A DNA stretch of 64,000 bases from assembly GCF_006970445.1 (NCBI RefSeq), contig NZ_CP033877.1, positions 4,410,750 to 4,474,749 on the forward strand, in the 5' to 3' direction. Positions 23,848-32,656 of the stretch are shown one piece after another; the stretch's first letter is position 1; every line of letters begins with the position of its first letter. Made by a program: the position numbers and the translations under genes. The notes under the pieces are model-generated. The model was not told the DNA's origin and searched no databases. It worked only from the letters and a program-made list of their open reading frames with translations. This stretch comes from Stenotrophomonas maltophilia (GTDB lineage Bacteria; Pseudomonadota; Gammaproteobacteria; Xanthomonadales; Xanthomonadaceae).

Positions 23848-25049
23848 CTCTCTCCCGCACTTTCCCGCTGATCGGCGGCGTGCTGCTGACCATGCTGCTG
23901 GCCGGCTGCGCTGGCAACGCGCAGACGCCTGCAAATGAAGACCCGACTGCGGCCAAGGCCGGCACCGACGACGGCCATGGCCATGCGACCGACAGCAAGG
24001 AAGCCAAGGCCGAATCCGCCAAGGCCCCCGCCGATGCGGATGAGGGTGTCGTGCAGTTGACCCCTGAGCAGATCAAGGCGTCTGGTATCGAAGTGGTCGC
24101 GATCGGTCGCGGTGGCGGTGGCTCCACGCGCCTGTCCGGCCGGGTCGAACCGTCGGTGGGCGCCCGCGCCTCGGTGGCTTCGACCGTGACCGGCCGCGTC
24201 GAACGCGTGCTGGTCGCACCGGGCACCGCGGTGAAGCAGAACCAGGCACTGGCCATCGTAGTCAGTGGCGAAGCCGCGGTGTTCCGCGCCAATGCGCTGG
24301 CCGCATCGGCCGAAGCCGAGGCTGCCCGCCTGGCCTATGGCCGCGACAAGGCACTGGTCGACCAGGGCGTGGTCGCCCGCCAGGAAATGGAAGCCTCGCG
24401 CGCACGTTCGCTGGCGGCACAGGCCCAGGCCGCTGCCGCGCAGGCCCAGGCCGCCGCCAACGGTGCGCCCGATGCCAGTGGCCGCGTACGCATCACCAGC
24501 CCGGTGGCCGGCATCGTCGGCAACGTGCAGGTCACTCCGGGCGGTGTGGTCGCCGCCGGCAGTGCAGTCGCCGATGTCGCCGACCCGACAATGAACGAGC
24601 TGGTGTTCACCGCACCGCCGGCGCTGGCCGCACAGGTCTCTCCCGGCATGAAGCTGGAAGTGAGCGTGCCGGGTGGCAGCTTCACCGCCACCGTCACCGG
24701 TTCGGCCGCCGATGTGCGCCAGCAGGGCGGCGTCGCGGTGATCCGCGCCACGCCGGTGGACGCTTCGCTGCCGCCGGCCGGTTCGCCGGTTTCGGCAGTG
24801 GTGGTCACCGAAGGCCAGGACGGTTCGCTCAGCGTGCCCGCCGATGCGGTGCAGAACGTCGATGGCAGCAGTGCGGTGTTCGTCGCCGTCGAAGGCGGCT
24901 TCAAGGCGCAGCCGGTCCTGGCCGGGCGCCGTGCCGGTGACCGCATCGAAATCCTCGGTGGGCTGACCGGCAGCGAACGCATCGTCGGTGCCAACGCCTT
25001 CCTGCTCAAGGCCGAACTGGCCAAGGGCGAAGCCGAGCACGGCCACTGA
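23844..25049 (+). CDS. czcB: CzcB-type periplasmic adaptor (HlyD/RND family), lipoprotein
   Basis: A 401-residue membrane-fusion protein. The signal ends in a lipobox (MLLAGCAG), so it should be lipid-anchored. A short acidic/histidine segment (DDGHGHATD) follows, then barrel-sandwich domain (VASTVTGRVERVLVAPGTAVKQNQALA), coiled-coil hairpin rich in A/E/R, and VRITSPVAGIVGNVQVTPGGVV closing the lipoyl half. Its tail ends GEAEHGH, another likely metal ligand cluster. It bridges the inner-membrane pump to the outer-membrane channel. In operon with the genes either side. Confidence 0.92.
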   Translation: MTLSRTFPLIGGVLLTMLLAGCAGNAQTPANEDPTAAKAGTDDGHGHATDSKEAKAESAKAPADADEGVVQLTPEQIKASGIEVVAIGRGGGGSTRLSGRVEPSVGARASVASTVTGRVERVLVAPGTAVKQNQALAIVVSGEAAVFRANALAASAEAEAARLAYGRDKALVDQGVVARQEMEASRARSLAAQAQAAAAQAQAAANGAPDASGRVRITSPVAGIVGNVQVTPGGVVAAGSAVADVADPTMNELVFTAPPALAAQVSPGMKLEVSVPGGSFTATVTGSAADVRQQGGVAVIRATPVDASLPPAGSPVSAVVVTEGQDGSLSVPADAVQNVDGSSAVFVAVEGGFKAQPVLAGRRAGDRIEILGGLTGSERIVGANAFLLKAELAKGEAEHGH

Positions 25050-25059
25050 GGAGGCGACC

Positions 25060-28000
25060 ATGTTCAAGCTGATCATTGAAACAGCGGTGCGCCACCGCTG
25101 GCTGGTGGTGTTCATGGCGGCGCTGATCGCCGCCGTGGGCCTGTTCCAGCTGGGCAAACTGCCGATCGACGCGGTGCCGGACATCACCAACCGCCAGGTG
25201 CAGATCAACACGGTGGCACCAGCGCTGACGCCCGAACAGATCGAGCGGCAGGTGACCTATCCGCTGGAAACCGCGCTGGCCGGCATTCCCGGCCTGACCA
25301 CCACGCGTTCGCTGTCGCGCAATGGCTTCTCGCAGGTGACCGCGATCTTCACCGATGCGACCGACATCTACTTCGCCCGCCAGCAGGTGGCCGAACGCAT
25401 GCGCGAAGCGTCTGAAGACCTGCCCGATGGTGCGTCGCCGATGCTGTCGCCGGTCACCACCGGCCTCGGCGAGGTGCTGATGTGGACGGTGGACTTCACC
25501 GCGTTCGATCCGGCCAAACTGGCCAAACCCGGTGAAGCGGGCTGGCAGGCCGGCGAGGTCTACCGCACACCGGAAGGCAATCTTCTGCGTACCCCCGAAG
25601 AACGTGCGACCTACCTGCGCACCGTGCAGGACTGGATCATCGCGCCGCAGATGCGTTCCAGCCCGGGGCTGGCCGGCGTCGATACGGTCGGCGGCTATGT
25701 GAAGGAATACGGCGTGCATCCGGACAGCGCCAGACTGGCCGCGCACGGCCTCGGCCTGGCCGACCTGGTCACTGCCCTGCAGCGTTCCAACGTGCAGGCC
25801 GGTGCCGGTTTCGTGCAGCGTGCCGGCGAAGGCCTGGTGGTGCGGGCCGATGGCCTGGCGCTGACCACCGACGACCTGGCACAGGCCCCGGTAGCGACCC
25901 GCAATGGCGTGGTGGTACGCGTAGCCGATGTGGCCGACGTCGACCTGAGCCGCGCGCCGCGACTGGGTGCGGCCAGCCGCAACGGCCATGAGGCCGTGCT
26001 GGGCACCGCGCTGATGATTGCCGGTGGCAACAGCCGCACCGTGGCGCAGGCAGCTGCGGCGCGCCTGGAACAGGTGAACACGTCGCTGCCGGCCGACATC
26101 GTGGCCGCGCCGGTGCTGGACCGCAGCGTGCTGGTCAATTCCACCATCAAGACCGTGGCCAAGAACCTCACCGAGGGCGCGCTGCTGGTGGTGGTGGTGC
26201 TGTTCCTGCTGCTGGGCAACCTGCGTGCAGCGACGATCACCGCGCTGGTGATTCCGCTGTCGTTCCTGTTCGCAGTGATCGGCATGAACCGCTTCGGCAT
26301 CAGCGGCAACCTGATGAGCCTGGGTGCGCTGGACTTCGGCATCCTGGTGGACGGTGCAGTGATCGTGGTCGAGTCCACGCTGCTGATGCTGGGCCAGCGC
26401 CGCGCCGAACTGGGCCGTGCGCTGACCGCGATGGAGCGCCTGCGCGTGGCCGCCGATTCGGCGATGAAGATGGCGCGCCCTGCGGCCTTCGGCCAGTTGA
26501 TCATCCTGTTGGTGTTCGCCCCGATCCTCACGCTGGAAGGTGTGGAGGGCAAGACGTTCCACCCGATGGCGGCGACCTTCATGCTGGCCCTGGTCGGTGC
26601 CTTCATCTTCTCCTTCACCTTCGTGCCGGCGATGGCCGCGCTGCTGGTGCGCGAGCCCAAGGTGAAGGACGGCGACGCGCATGCGGACGACGGCGAGCAC
26701 GAAACCAAGCTGATCCGCGTGCTGCGTGCGCGCATCGAACCGGTGGTGCGCAAGGCCGTGGCACATCCGCGCACGGTGCTGGCCGGTGCGGTGATGATGG
26801 TGGTGGTGGGCATCGGCTCGTTCTCGCTGCTGGGCCGCGAGTTCATGCCTACGCTGGATGAAGGCAACGTGGCGATGCAGGCCCTGCGCGTGCCGTCGAC
26901 CTCGCTGGAACAGTCACTGGCGATGCAGCTGGCACTGGAAAAGGCGATTGCCAAGCAGCCGGAAGTGGAGACCGTGTTCTCGCGCACCGGTACCGCCGAG
27001 GCGGCGATCGATCCGATGCCGACCAACATCTCCGACAGCGTGATCGTGCTGAAGCCGCGCAGCGACTGGCCCAACCCGAAGCTGGAAAAGGAAGCACTGG
27101 TGGCACGCTTCGAGAAACTGGCCGGGCAGCAGCTGGGCAACAGCTTCGAGTTCAGCCAGCCGATCGAACTCCGCTTCAACGAGCTGATCTCCGGCGTGCG
27201 TACCGACCTGGCGGTGATGATCTTCGGCGATGACTTCAGCCAGCTACAGAAGGTGGCCGACCAGGTGGCGCTGAAGCTGCGTGCGGTGAACGGCGCGGCC
27301 GACGTGCGGGTGGAACAGATCTCCGGCCTGCCGACGCTGAACGTGGCGATCGACCATGTGGCAGCGGCGCAGTACGGGCTGACCGCGGCGGACGTGAGCG
27401 ATGCACTGTCCACGGGTATTGGCGGTACCGCGGCGGGCAAGATCTTCGAAGGCGATCGCCGCTTCAACGTGGTGGTGCGCCTGGACGATGCCTCGCGCAA
27501 CGATCCGGACCAGCTCGCTTCACTGCCGATCGCCACGCCGTCGGGGCTGGTGATTCCGCTGTCGTCGGTGGCGCGCATCACGGTGAGCGAAGGGCCGAAC
27601 CAGATCAGCCGCAACAACGGCAGCCGGCGCGTGGTGGTGCAGGCCAACGTGCGTGGCCGCGACCTGGGCGGCTTCGTCGGCGAAGCGCAGGCCGCGGTGG
27701 CCGACGTGGCACTGCCGCCGGGTGCCTACCTGACCTGGGGTGGCCAGTTCGAGAACCTGCAGCGCGCGGAGAAGCGGCTGGCGACGGTGGTACCGGTGGT
27801 ATTCCTGCTGATCGGCAGCCTGCTGTTCATGGCCCTGCGCAGCGGCAAGGAAGCCATTCTGGTGTTCAGCTGCGTACCGTTGGCGCTGGTCGGCGGCATC
27901 CTCGCGCTGCTGCTGCGTGGCATGCCGTTCTCGGTGTCGGCGGCGGTCGGCTTCATTGCCGTCTCCGGCGTGGCCACCTTGAATGGCCTGGTGCTGATGC

Positions 28001-28269
28001 AGGCCATCCGCGAGCGCCTGGATGCCGGCGACCTGCCGCTGCAGGCGGCGATCAACGGTGCCTCCAGCCGCATCCGCGCGGTGCTGACCACGGCGCTGGT
28101 GGCGATCGTCGGCTTCATTCCGATGGCGATCGCCAGCGGTTCCGGCGCGGAGGTGCAGAAGCCGCTGGCGACGGTGGTGATCGGTGGCCTGATCACCGCC
28201 ACCGTGCTGACCCTGCTGGTGCTGCCGACCTTCGCTGCACGGGTGGCCAAGCCGCGGGCGGTGGGCTGA
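25060..28269 (+). CDS. czcA: CzcA-type heavy-metal RND efflux pump
   Basis: A 1069-residue RND transporter, the proton-driven inner-membrane pump of the operon. Visible: N-terminal helix and first RND repeat, GKLPIDAVPDITNRQVQINT, QVTYPLETALAGIPG, the transmembrane-4 motif ALDFGILVDGAVIVVES, which corresponds to the DFG-x-x-VDGAV signature of CzcA (Zn/Co/Cd) subgroup, with S in place of the usual N. Repeated halves are clear around residue 540 onward (GREFMPTLDEGNVAMQALR). The subgroup suggests divalent cations; exact metals cannot be told. An adjacent sensor-regulator pair is not present in this window. Confidence 0.93.
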   Translation: MFKLIIETAVRHRWLVVFMAALIAAVGLFQLGKLPIDAVPDITNRQVQINTVAPALTPEQIERQVTYPLETALAGIPGLTTTRSLSRNGFSQVTAIFTDATDIYFARQQVAERMREASEDLPDGASPMLSPVTTGLGEVLMWTVDFTAFDPAKLAKPGEAGWQAGEVYRTPEGNLLRTPEERATYLRTVQDWIIAPQMRSSPGLAGVDTVGGYVKEYGVHPDSARLAAHGLGLADLVTALQRSNVQAGAGFVQRAGEGLVVRADGLALTTDDLAQAPVATRNGVVVRVADVADVDLSRAPRLGAASRNGHEAVLGTALMIAGGNSRTVAQAAAARLEQVNTSLPADIVAAPVLDRSVLVNSTIKTVAKNLTEGALLVVVVLFLLLGNLRAATITALVIPLSFLFAVIGMNRFGISGNLMSLGALDFGILVDGAVIVVESTLLMLGQRRAELGRALTAMERLRVAADSAMKMARPAAFGQLIILLVFAPILTLEGVEGKTFHPMAATFMLALVGAFIFSFTFVPAMAALLVREPKVKDGDAHADDGEHETKLIRVLRARIEPVVRKAVAHPRTVLAGAVMMVVVGIGSFSLLGREFMPTLDEGNVAMQALRVPSTSLEQSLAMQLALEKAIAKQPEVETVFSRTGTAEAAIDPMPTNISDSVIVLKPRSDWPNPKLEKEALVARFEKLAGQQLGNSFEFSQPIELRFNELISGVRTDLAVMIFGDDFSQLQKVADQVALKLRAVNGAADVRVEQISGLPTLNVAIDHVAAAQYGLTAADVSDALSTGIGGTAAGKIFEGDRRFNVVVRLDDASRNDPDQLASLPIATPSGLVIPLSSVARITVSEGPNQISRNNGSRRVVVQANVRGRDLGGFVGEAQAAVADVALPPGAYLTWGGQFENLQRAEKRLATVVPVVFLLIGSLLFMALRSGKEAILVFSCVPLALVGGILALLLRGMPFSVSAAVGFIAVSGVATLNGLVLMQAIRERLDAGDLPLQAAINGASSRIRAVLTTALVAIVGFIPMAIASGSGAEVQKPLATVVIGGLITATVLTLLVLPTFAARVAKPRAVG

Positions 28270-28274
28270 GGTTG

Positions 28275-28313
28275 GGGGTCGGAGCCCTTTCCACAGGAAA
28301 GGGATCCGACCCC
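28275..28313. repeat. GGGGTC-type inverted repeat, copy 5
   Basis: GGGGTCGGAGCCCTTTCC, ACA, GGAAAGGGATCCGACCCC, starting six bases after the czcA stop. Near-perfect 18-base arms. A TGCCGGCCGGCGGCCGGCA palindrome (about 28329-28347) lies directly after it, ahead of the convergent DUF885 gene. Confidence 0.85.
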
Positions 28314-28361
28314 GTGACAGGGTCGGATTGCCGGCCGGCGGCCGGCATTACCCTGGTGTGG

Positions 28362-30137
28362 TCAGGCCTTCTTGCGCTCGGCGATGTAGGCCTGGATCTG
28401 CTGTTCCAGCACCGGCAGCGGCACCGAGCCCTGCTTGAGCAGGGTGTCGTGGAAGCCCTTGATGTCGAACTTGTCGCCCAGCTCCTTCTCGGCCTGCGCA
28501 CGCAGGCGCACGATGGCGATCTCGCCCAGCTTGTAGCTCAGCGCCTGGCCTGGCCAGGAAATGTAGCGGTCCACTTCGGTGGTCACTTCATGTTCGCTCA
28601 ATGCGGTGTGGTCACGCAGGTAGGCCAGCGCCTGCTCGCGGGTCCAGCCCTTGCTGTGCACACCGGTGTCGATCACCAGGCGCGCAGCGCGCCACATCTC
28701 GTAGGTCAGGCGGCCGAAATCCTCGTACGGGGTTTCGTAGATGCCCATCTCCACGCCCAGCTTCTCGCAGTACAGCGCCCAGCCTTCGCCATAGGCGGAG
28801 ATGTAGGCGTTGCGGCGGAACTCGGGCAGGTTCTTCTGCTCCGCGGCGATCGCGCCCTGCAGCGAGTGGCCCGGATCGGATTCGTGCAGGGTCAGTGCCG
28901 GCAGGTTGTACAGCGGGCGCGACGGCAGGTTGTAGGTGTTGAGCCAGTAGGTGCCCATGCCACCACGGCCAGCGGTCCAGAACGGTGCGATGTCCGGCGG
29001 CACCGGCACGATGGTGAAGCGCGCGCGCGGCAGCGTCATGTACTTGCCGAGCTGGCCGTCCGCCCGCTTGGAGATCCACGCGGCACGCGACAGCAGCTCT
29101 TCCGGCGTCTTGGCATAGAACTGCGGATCGGTGCGCAGGAAGGTCAGGAACTCGGCGAAGCTGCCCTTGAACTTCACCTGCTTGATGATGTCGTTCATTT
29201 CCTTCTGGATGCGCTCGACCTCACCCAGGCCGATGCGGTGGATCTCGTCCGGCGACAGGTCCAGCGTGGTGTATTCGTGGATCTGCTGCTTGTAGTACGC
29301 CTTGCCATCAGGCATCGCTTCGGCGGCCAGGGTGGTACGCGCCTGCGGCACGTATTCGTTGACGAAGAAGGTGCGCAGCTGCTGGAACGCCGGCACGACC
29401 TTGCCGCTGATCGCCGCACGCGCCTGCGCCTGCAGCTTTGCCTGTTCGGCGGCCGGGATGCTGTTGGGCAGCTTCTTGAACGGCGCGTACAGCGGCGACT
29501 CGGTCGGGTCCTTCAGTTCGGCAACGGTGGCGATGGACACTTCGCGACCATCGAGCACGGCACGCGGCACGCTGAAGCCACGCTTCAGGCCGGCGCGCAT
29601 GTTCTCGGTCTGCTGGCCGAAGTAGCGCGGCACATCATTCAGGCGTGCGATGTAGTTCTGGTAGTCCTGCGCGGTCTTCATCTCGCGCCGGGCCATGAAG
29701 GACAGGTTGGACCAGAACGAGGAGTCGGCGTTGAACGGCATCTCGTAGCCGCGCAGGCGCGTCTCTTCGGCCAGGTTGAACACCTGGTCGTGGTAGATCG
29801 CGTAGTTGACCTGGTTGTCGGGTGACAGGGTCTTCGGGTCGATCTTCTTCAGCGCGGCCAGGGTCTCGTCCCACACCTTCAGGCGTGCCTGCTGCGCGGC
29901 CGGGCCGATGTCGGGCATGCGGGTGGCGTTGGCCGGGGCGTCTTCGTCCTCGCTGGCTTCACCGCCGCCCTGCTGGCGCCATTTCCATTCCTTCTCGTAC
30001 AGCGCGCGGAAGGCAGCATCAGCGGGCGATTCGGTGGCCACGCTGGCCGGCGCGGCGGTTGCGGCGGGCGCAGCGGCCAGAGCCACGGCGGGGGCGGACA
30101 GGGCGATCAACAGGGCAACGGCAAGACGGGTTTTCAC
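28362..30137 (-). CDS. DUF885 putative metallopeptidase, exported
   Basis: A 591-residue protein. I start at the GTG giving (M)KTRLAVALLIALSAPAVALA, a good signal sequence; another GTG two codons earlier is possible. A proline/alanine-rich linker (residues 20-45) is followed by the DUF885 domain. Its hallmark is LHESDPGHSLQGAIAAEQ, matching HExxPGH, with a downstream glutamate in YGEGWALYCEKLG. By family these are zinc-dependent carboxypeptidase- or dipeptidase-like enzymes, here periplasmic or secreted; substrate unknown. It ends EQQIQAYIAERKKA. It is convergent with the czc operon and flanked by repeats. Confidence 0.9.
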   Translation of the reverse strand: MKTRLAVALLIALSAPAVALAAAPAATAAPASVATESPADAAFRALYEKEWKWRQQGGGEASEDEDAPANATRMPDIGPAAQQARLKVWDETLAALKKIDPKTLSPDNQVNYAIYHDQVFNLAEETRLRGYEMPFNADSSFWSNLSFMARREMKTAQDYQNYIARLNDVPRYFGQQTENMRAGLKRGFSVPRAVLDGREVSIATVAELKDPTESPLYAPFKKLPNSIPAAEQAKLQAQARAAISGKVVPAFQQLRTFFVNEYVPQARTTLAAEAMPDGKAYYKQQIHEYTTLDLSPDEIHRIGLGEVERIQKEMNDIIKQVKFKGSFAEFLTFLRTDPQFYAKTPEELLSRAAWISKRADGQLGKYMTLPRARFTIVPVPPDIAPFWTAGRGGMGTYWLNTYNLPSRPLYNLPALTLHESDPGHSLQGAIAAEQKNLPEFRRNAYISAYGEGWALYCEKLGVEMGIYETPYEDFGRLTYEMWRAARLVIDTGVHSKGWTREQALAYLRDHTALSEHEVTTEVDRYISWPGQALSYKLGEIAIVRLRAQAEKELGDKFDIKGFHDTLLKQGSVPLPVLEQQIQAYIAERKKA

Positions 30138-30226
30138 GAGCACAGGTTCCCGGGAAGGCAGACCCCGATCATGGCACCGCACACGGCCCGTGGCATGGGA
30201 CGAAGGTCCTGCCTGGGCCGTGCCCG

Positions 30227-30459
30227 GTAGCTACCGACCTTGGTCGGCGCTGGCTTTCCCCGTGTGCCAACCAAGGTTGGCAGCTACCCGGCACGGCTGC
30301 CGGGCATGCGGTAGATCCACGCCATGCGTGGATGCGCCGGGTCCGGATACACCTGTGCCGACCAAGGTCGGCACCTACCGGAGCGTGGCAGACCGGGGTC
30401 TGGTGGCGGCCGACCTTGGTTGGCCCCCAAACCCAGCGCCGACCAAGGTCGGCATCTAC
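30227..30459. repeat. Dense SMAG cluster, about 230 bases
   Basis: At least six palindromes in a row: GTAG-CTACCGACCTTGGTCGG; GTGCCAACCAAGGTTGGCA; GTAGATCCACGCCATGCGTGGAT; GTGCCGACCAAGGTCGGCAC + CTAC; GGCCGACCTTGGTTGGCC; and CGCCGACCAAGGTCGGCATCTAC. Sequences differ between copies and orientations alternate. The stretch fills the 340-base gap between the DUF885 gene and the LAB_N gene; I see no gene in it. Confidence 0.85.
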
Positions 30460-30480
30460 CGGATGGGGGACCCGGGGGCC

Positions 30481-30828
30481 TCAGTGGCTGGCCCTGTCGC
30501 GCTTCCAGCCCCGGTGCTTGATGTCCAGGTGCAGGCTGTACAACGCGGTGAACGCCGGGAACAGGTTCTGCAGCACGCCCACCGAGTCCTGCTTGGCCGA
30601 GAACAGGAAGTAGCTCAGCGTCATCAGGCTGCCGACCACGCTCATGTACCAGAACAGGCGCGGGATGACCGGCTTGCCGGCACGCTTGGAGGCGACGAAC
30701 TGGACCAGCCAGCGGCCACCGAACATCAGCGCGCCGGTGTAGCCGATCAGCTTCCAGCCGGTCACATGCAGGCCGGTCCAGTACAGCCAGGTCAGCGGCT
30801 GGTCGAGCCAGTGCAGTTCCAGGCCCAT
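30481..30828 (-). CDS. LAB_N (lipid-A-disaccharide synthase N-terminal domain) membrane protein
   Basis: A 115-residue membrane protein that matches the isolated N-terminal LpxB domain family: ITWLYWTGLHVTGWKLIGYTG-like start, GGRWLVQFVASKRAGKPVIPRLFWYMSVVGSLMTLSYFLF, with about three spans. No LpxB catalytic domain follows. It starts at an ATG whose A is shared with the stop of the upstream glycosyltransferase gene (TGATG), which strongly suggests coupled translation and joint function. By analogy with Rhizobium RgtE/RgtF, it may partner the glycosyltransferase in making a polyprenyl-phosphate sugar. Function itself unproven. Confidence 0.88.
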   Translation of the reverse strand: MGLELHWLDQPLTWLYWTGLHVTGWKLIGYTGALMFGGRWLVQFVASKRAGKPVIPRLFWYMSVVGSLMTLSYFLFSAKQDSVGVLQNLFPAFTALYSLHLDIKHRGWKRDRASH

Positions 30829-31550
30829 CACCGTTCTTCCACCGCGGTGCGCTTGCTGCGGGTGATCAGCCAGGCCACGCCACGCAGGTCACGGATGCCG
30901 ACCAGTGCACGGCCCAGGTTGTTGTACTTGGACACGCCGGCGGTGCGGTGGCGGTGGTTGACCGGCACGCTGGTGGTCTTCCAGCCGGCGCGCTGCATCA
31001 GCGCCGGCAGGTAGCGGTGCATGTGGTCGAAGTACGGCAGGTCGAGGAACGCGCTGCGTTCAAACAGCTTGATGCCGCAGCCGGTGTCGGGCGTGTCATC
31101 GCGCAGCATGCGCGCGCGGATGGCGTTGGCCCAGCGGCTGGCCCAGCGCTTGCTGCCACTGTCCTGGCGGTTGACGCGCCAGCCGGCGAACAGCTTCACC
31201 TGCGCCTCGGCGGCATCGCGCGCGGCCAGCAGCTTGGGGATATCGGCCGGATCGTTCTGGCCATCGCCATCCAGGGTGGCGATCCACGGTGCGCGCGCGT
31301 GCTTGACGCCGGTGCGCACGGCGGTGCTCTGCCCGCTCTGGTTCACATGGTGCAGCACGCGCAGTTCCGGGGTGGTCGCCTTCAGCCCCTGCAGCACCGC
31401 CAGGGTGTCATCGCGCGAGTGATCGTCGATGTAGACGATCTCGAACGGCAGCCGGCCACGCAGCGCAGCGGTGATTTCGGCAACCAGCGGGGCGACATTG
31501 TCGCGCTCGTTGAACACCGGGACGACAACGGAAAGCTCGGGTTGGCTCAT
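30828..31550 (-). CDS. Glycosyltransferase family 2, polyprenyl-phosphate sugar transferase type
   Basis: A 240-residue single GT2 domain: LSVVVPVFNERDNVAPL at the start, EIVYIDDHSRDDTL, IATLDGDGQNDPADIP (DxD-type metal site), and VPVNHRHRTAGVSKYNNLGRALVG, which is typical of the dolichol-phosphate mannose synthase / ArnC-like group. There are no membrane spans of its own; the neighbouring LAB_N protein could supply them. I begin at MSQPELSVV; codons upstream are not family-like. Sugar donor is unknown; the UDP-uronate epimerase gene next upstream suggests a uronic acid. Confidence 0.9.
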   Translation of the reverse strand: MSQPELSVVVPVFNERDNVAPLVAEITAALRGRLPFEIVYIDDHSRDDTLAVLQGLKATTPELRVLHHVNQSGQSTAVRTGVKHARAPWIATLDGDGQNDPADIPKLLAARDAAEAQVKLFAGWRVNRQDSGSKRWASRWANAIRARMLRDDTPDTGCGIKLFERSAFLDLPYFDHMHRYLPALMQRAGWKTTSVPVNHRHRTAGVSKYNNLGRALVGIRDLRGVAWLITRSKRTAVEER

Positions 31551-31639
31551 AAGGCACTCGGCCAAGGGGGGACAAAGACCGCGCATTCTCCGAAACCGAG
31601 GTTATCCGAAGATGAACCCGGCGGCGTGAGGATCCGTCC

Positions 31640-32605
31640 TCAGGCGCGATCGCCAAAATACTCGCGGCACCACTGCACCACAGGTGGCAGGCCTTCTTCG
31701 ATCGGGGTCACCGCATCGAAGCCGAACGCGTCATGTGCGCGCCGGGTATCGGCCATCGTGCGCACCATGTCGCCGGGCTGCATGGGCTTGTAGACCTTCT
31801 GCGCGGGGCGGCCGGCGGCCTGCTCGATCACGCTGATGAAGCGCTCCAGCTCGACCGGCGTATGGTTGCCGAGATTGAACACCCGGTGCGGCACCGGACC
31901 GTCGGCCGGATGCGCGAGGGCGCCGAGGATACCGGACACAATGTCGGAGACATGTGTGAAATCGCGCTGCATGCGGCCTTCGTTGAACACGTCGATCGGC
32001 CGCCCGGCCAGCACCGCGCGCGAGAACAGCAGCGGTGCCATGTCCGGCCGGCCCCAGGGGCCATACACGGTGAAGAAGCGCAGGCCGGTGGCATGCAGGC
32101 CGTAAAGCTGCGCGTAGGTGTAGGCCATCAGCTCGTTGGCGGCCTTGGTCGCCGCGTACAGCGAACGCGGCTGGTCCACGCGCTGGTCCTCGGAGAACGG
32201 CGGCGTGGCCGAATCGCCGTACACCGAGCTGCTGGAGGCATACACCAGGTGTTGCACGCCACGGTGGCGGCACAGCTCGAGCATGTTGACGAAGCCGACC
32301 AGGTTGCTATCAACGTAGGCGTGCGGGTTTTCCAGCGAATAGCGCACGCCGGCCTGAGCGGCCAGATGGATCACCGCCGTCGGCTTCACTTCGTCGAACA
32401 GCGCGGCCAGGCCCTCGCGGTCGGTCAGGTCGAGGGTGCGCAGGTCCAGGGTCGGGCACAGTGCGGCCACACGGTCGCGCTTGATCTGCGGGTCGTAGTA
32501 GTCGTTGAAATTGTCCAGGCCGACCACCGGCTGGCCCGCCTCCAGCAGCGCGCGGGCGGTGTAGGCACCGATGAAGCCGGCAGCGCCGGTGAGCAGGATG
32601 GTCAT
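31640..32605 (-). CDS. UDP-glucuronate 4-epimerase-like SDR enzyme
   Basis: A 321-residue extended short-chain dehydrogenase. N-terminal GAAGFIG (GxxGxxG) binds NAD; YASSSSVYGDS and YAATKAANELMAYTY give the S/Y-x3-K catalytic set. Distinctive segments (NFNDYYDPQIKRDR; HLAAQAGVRYSLENPHAYVDSNLVGF; YGPWGRPDMAPLLF) are those of the UDP-glucuronate 4-epimerase group rather than UDP-glucose 4-epimerase. It would convert UDP-GlcA to UDP-GalA in the cytosol. It lies 89 bases upstream of the glycosyltransferase on the same strand. Confidence 0.9.
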   Translation of the reverse strand: MTILLTGAAGFIGAYTARALLEAGQPVVGLDNFNDYYDPQIKRDRVAALCPTLDLRTLDLTDREGLAALFDEVKPTAVIHLAAQAGVRYSLENPHAYVDSNLVGFVNMLELCRHRGVQHLVYASSSSVYGDSATPPFSEDQRVDQPRSLYAATKAANELMAYTYAQLYGLHATGLRFFTVYGPWGRPDMAPLLFSRAVLAGRPIDVFNEGRMQRDFTHVSDIVSGILGALAHPADGPVPHRVFNLGNHTPVELERFISVIEQAAGRPAQKVYKPMQPGDMVRTMADTRRAHDAFGFDAVTPIEEGLPPVVQWCREYFGDRA

Positions 32606-32656
32606 TGCAGTTGCCTGGAAATCAATGAGTACAGGTGCAGAGGATACGCTGCGGAC

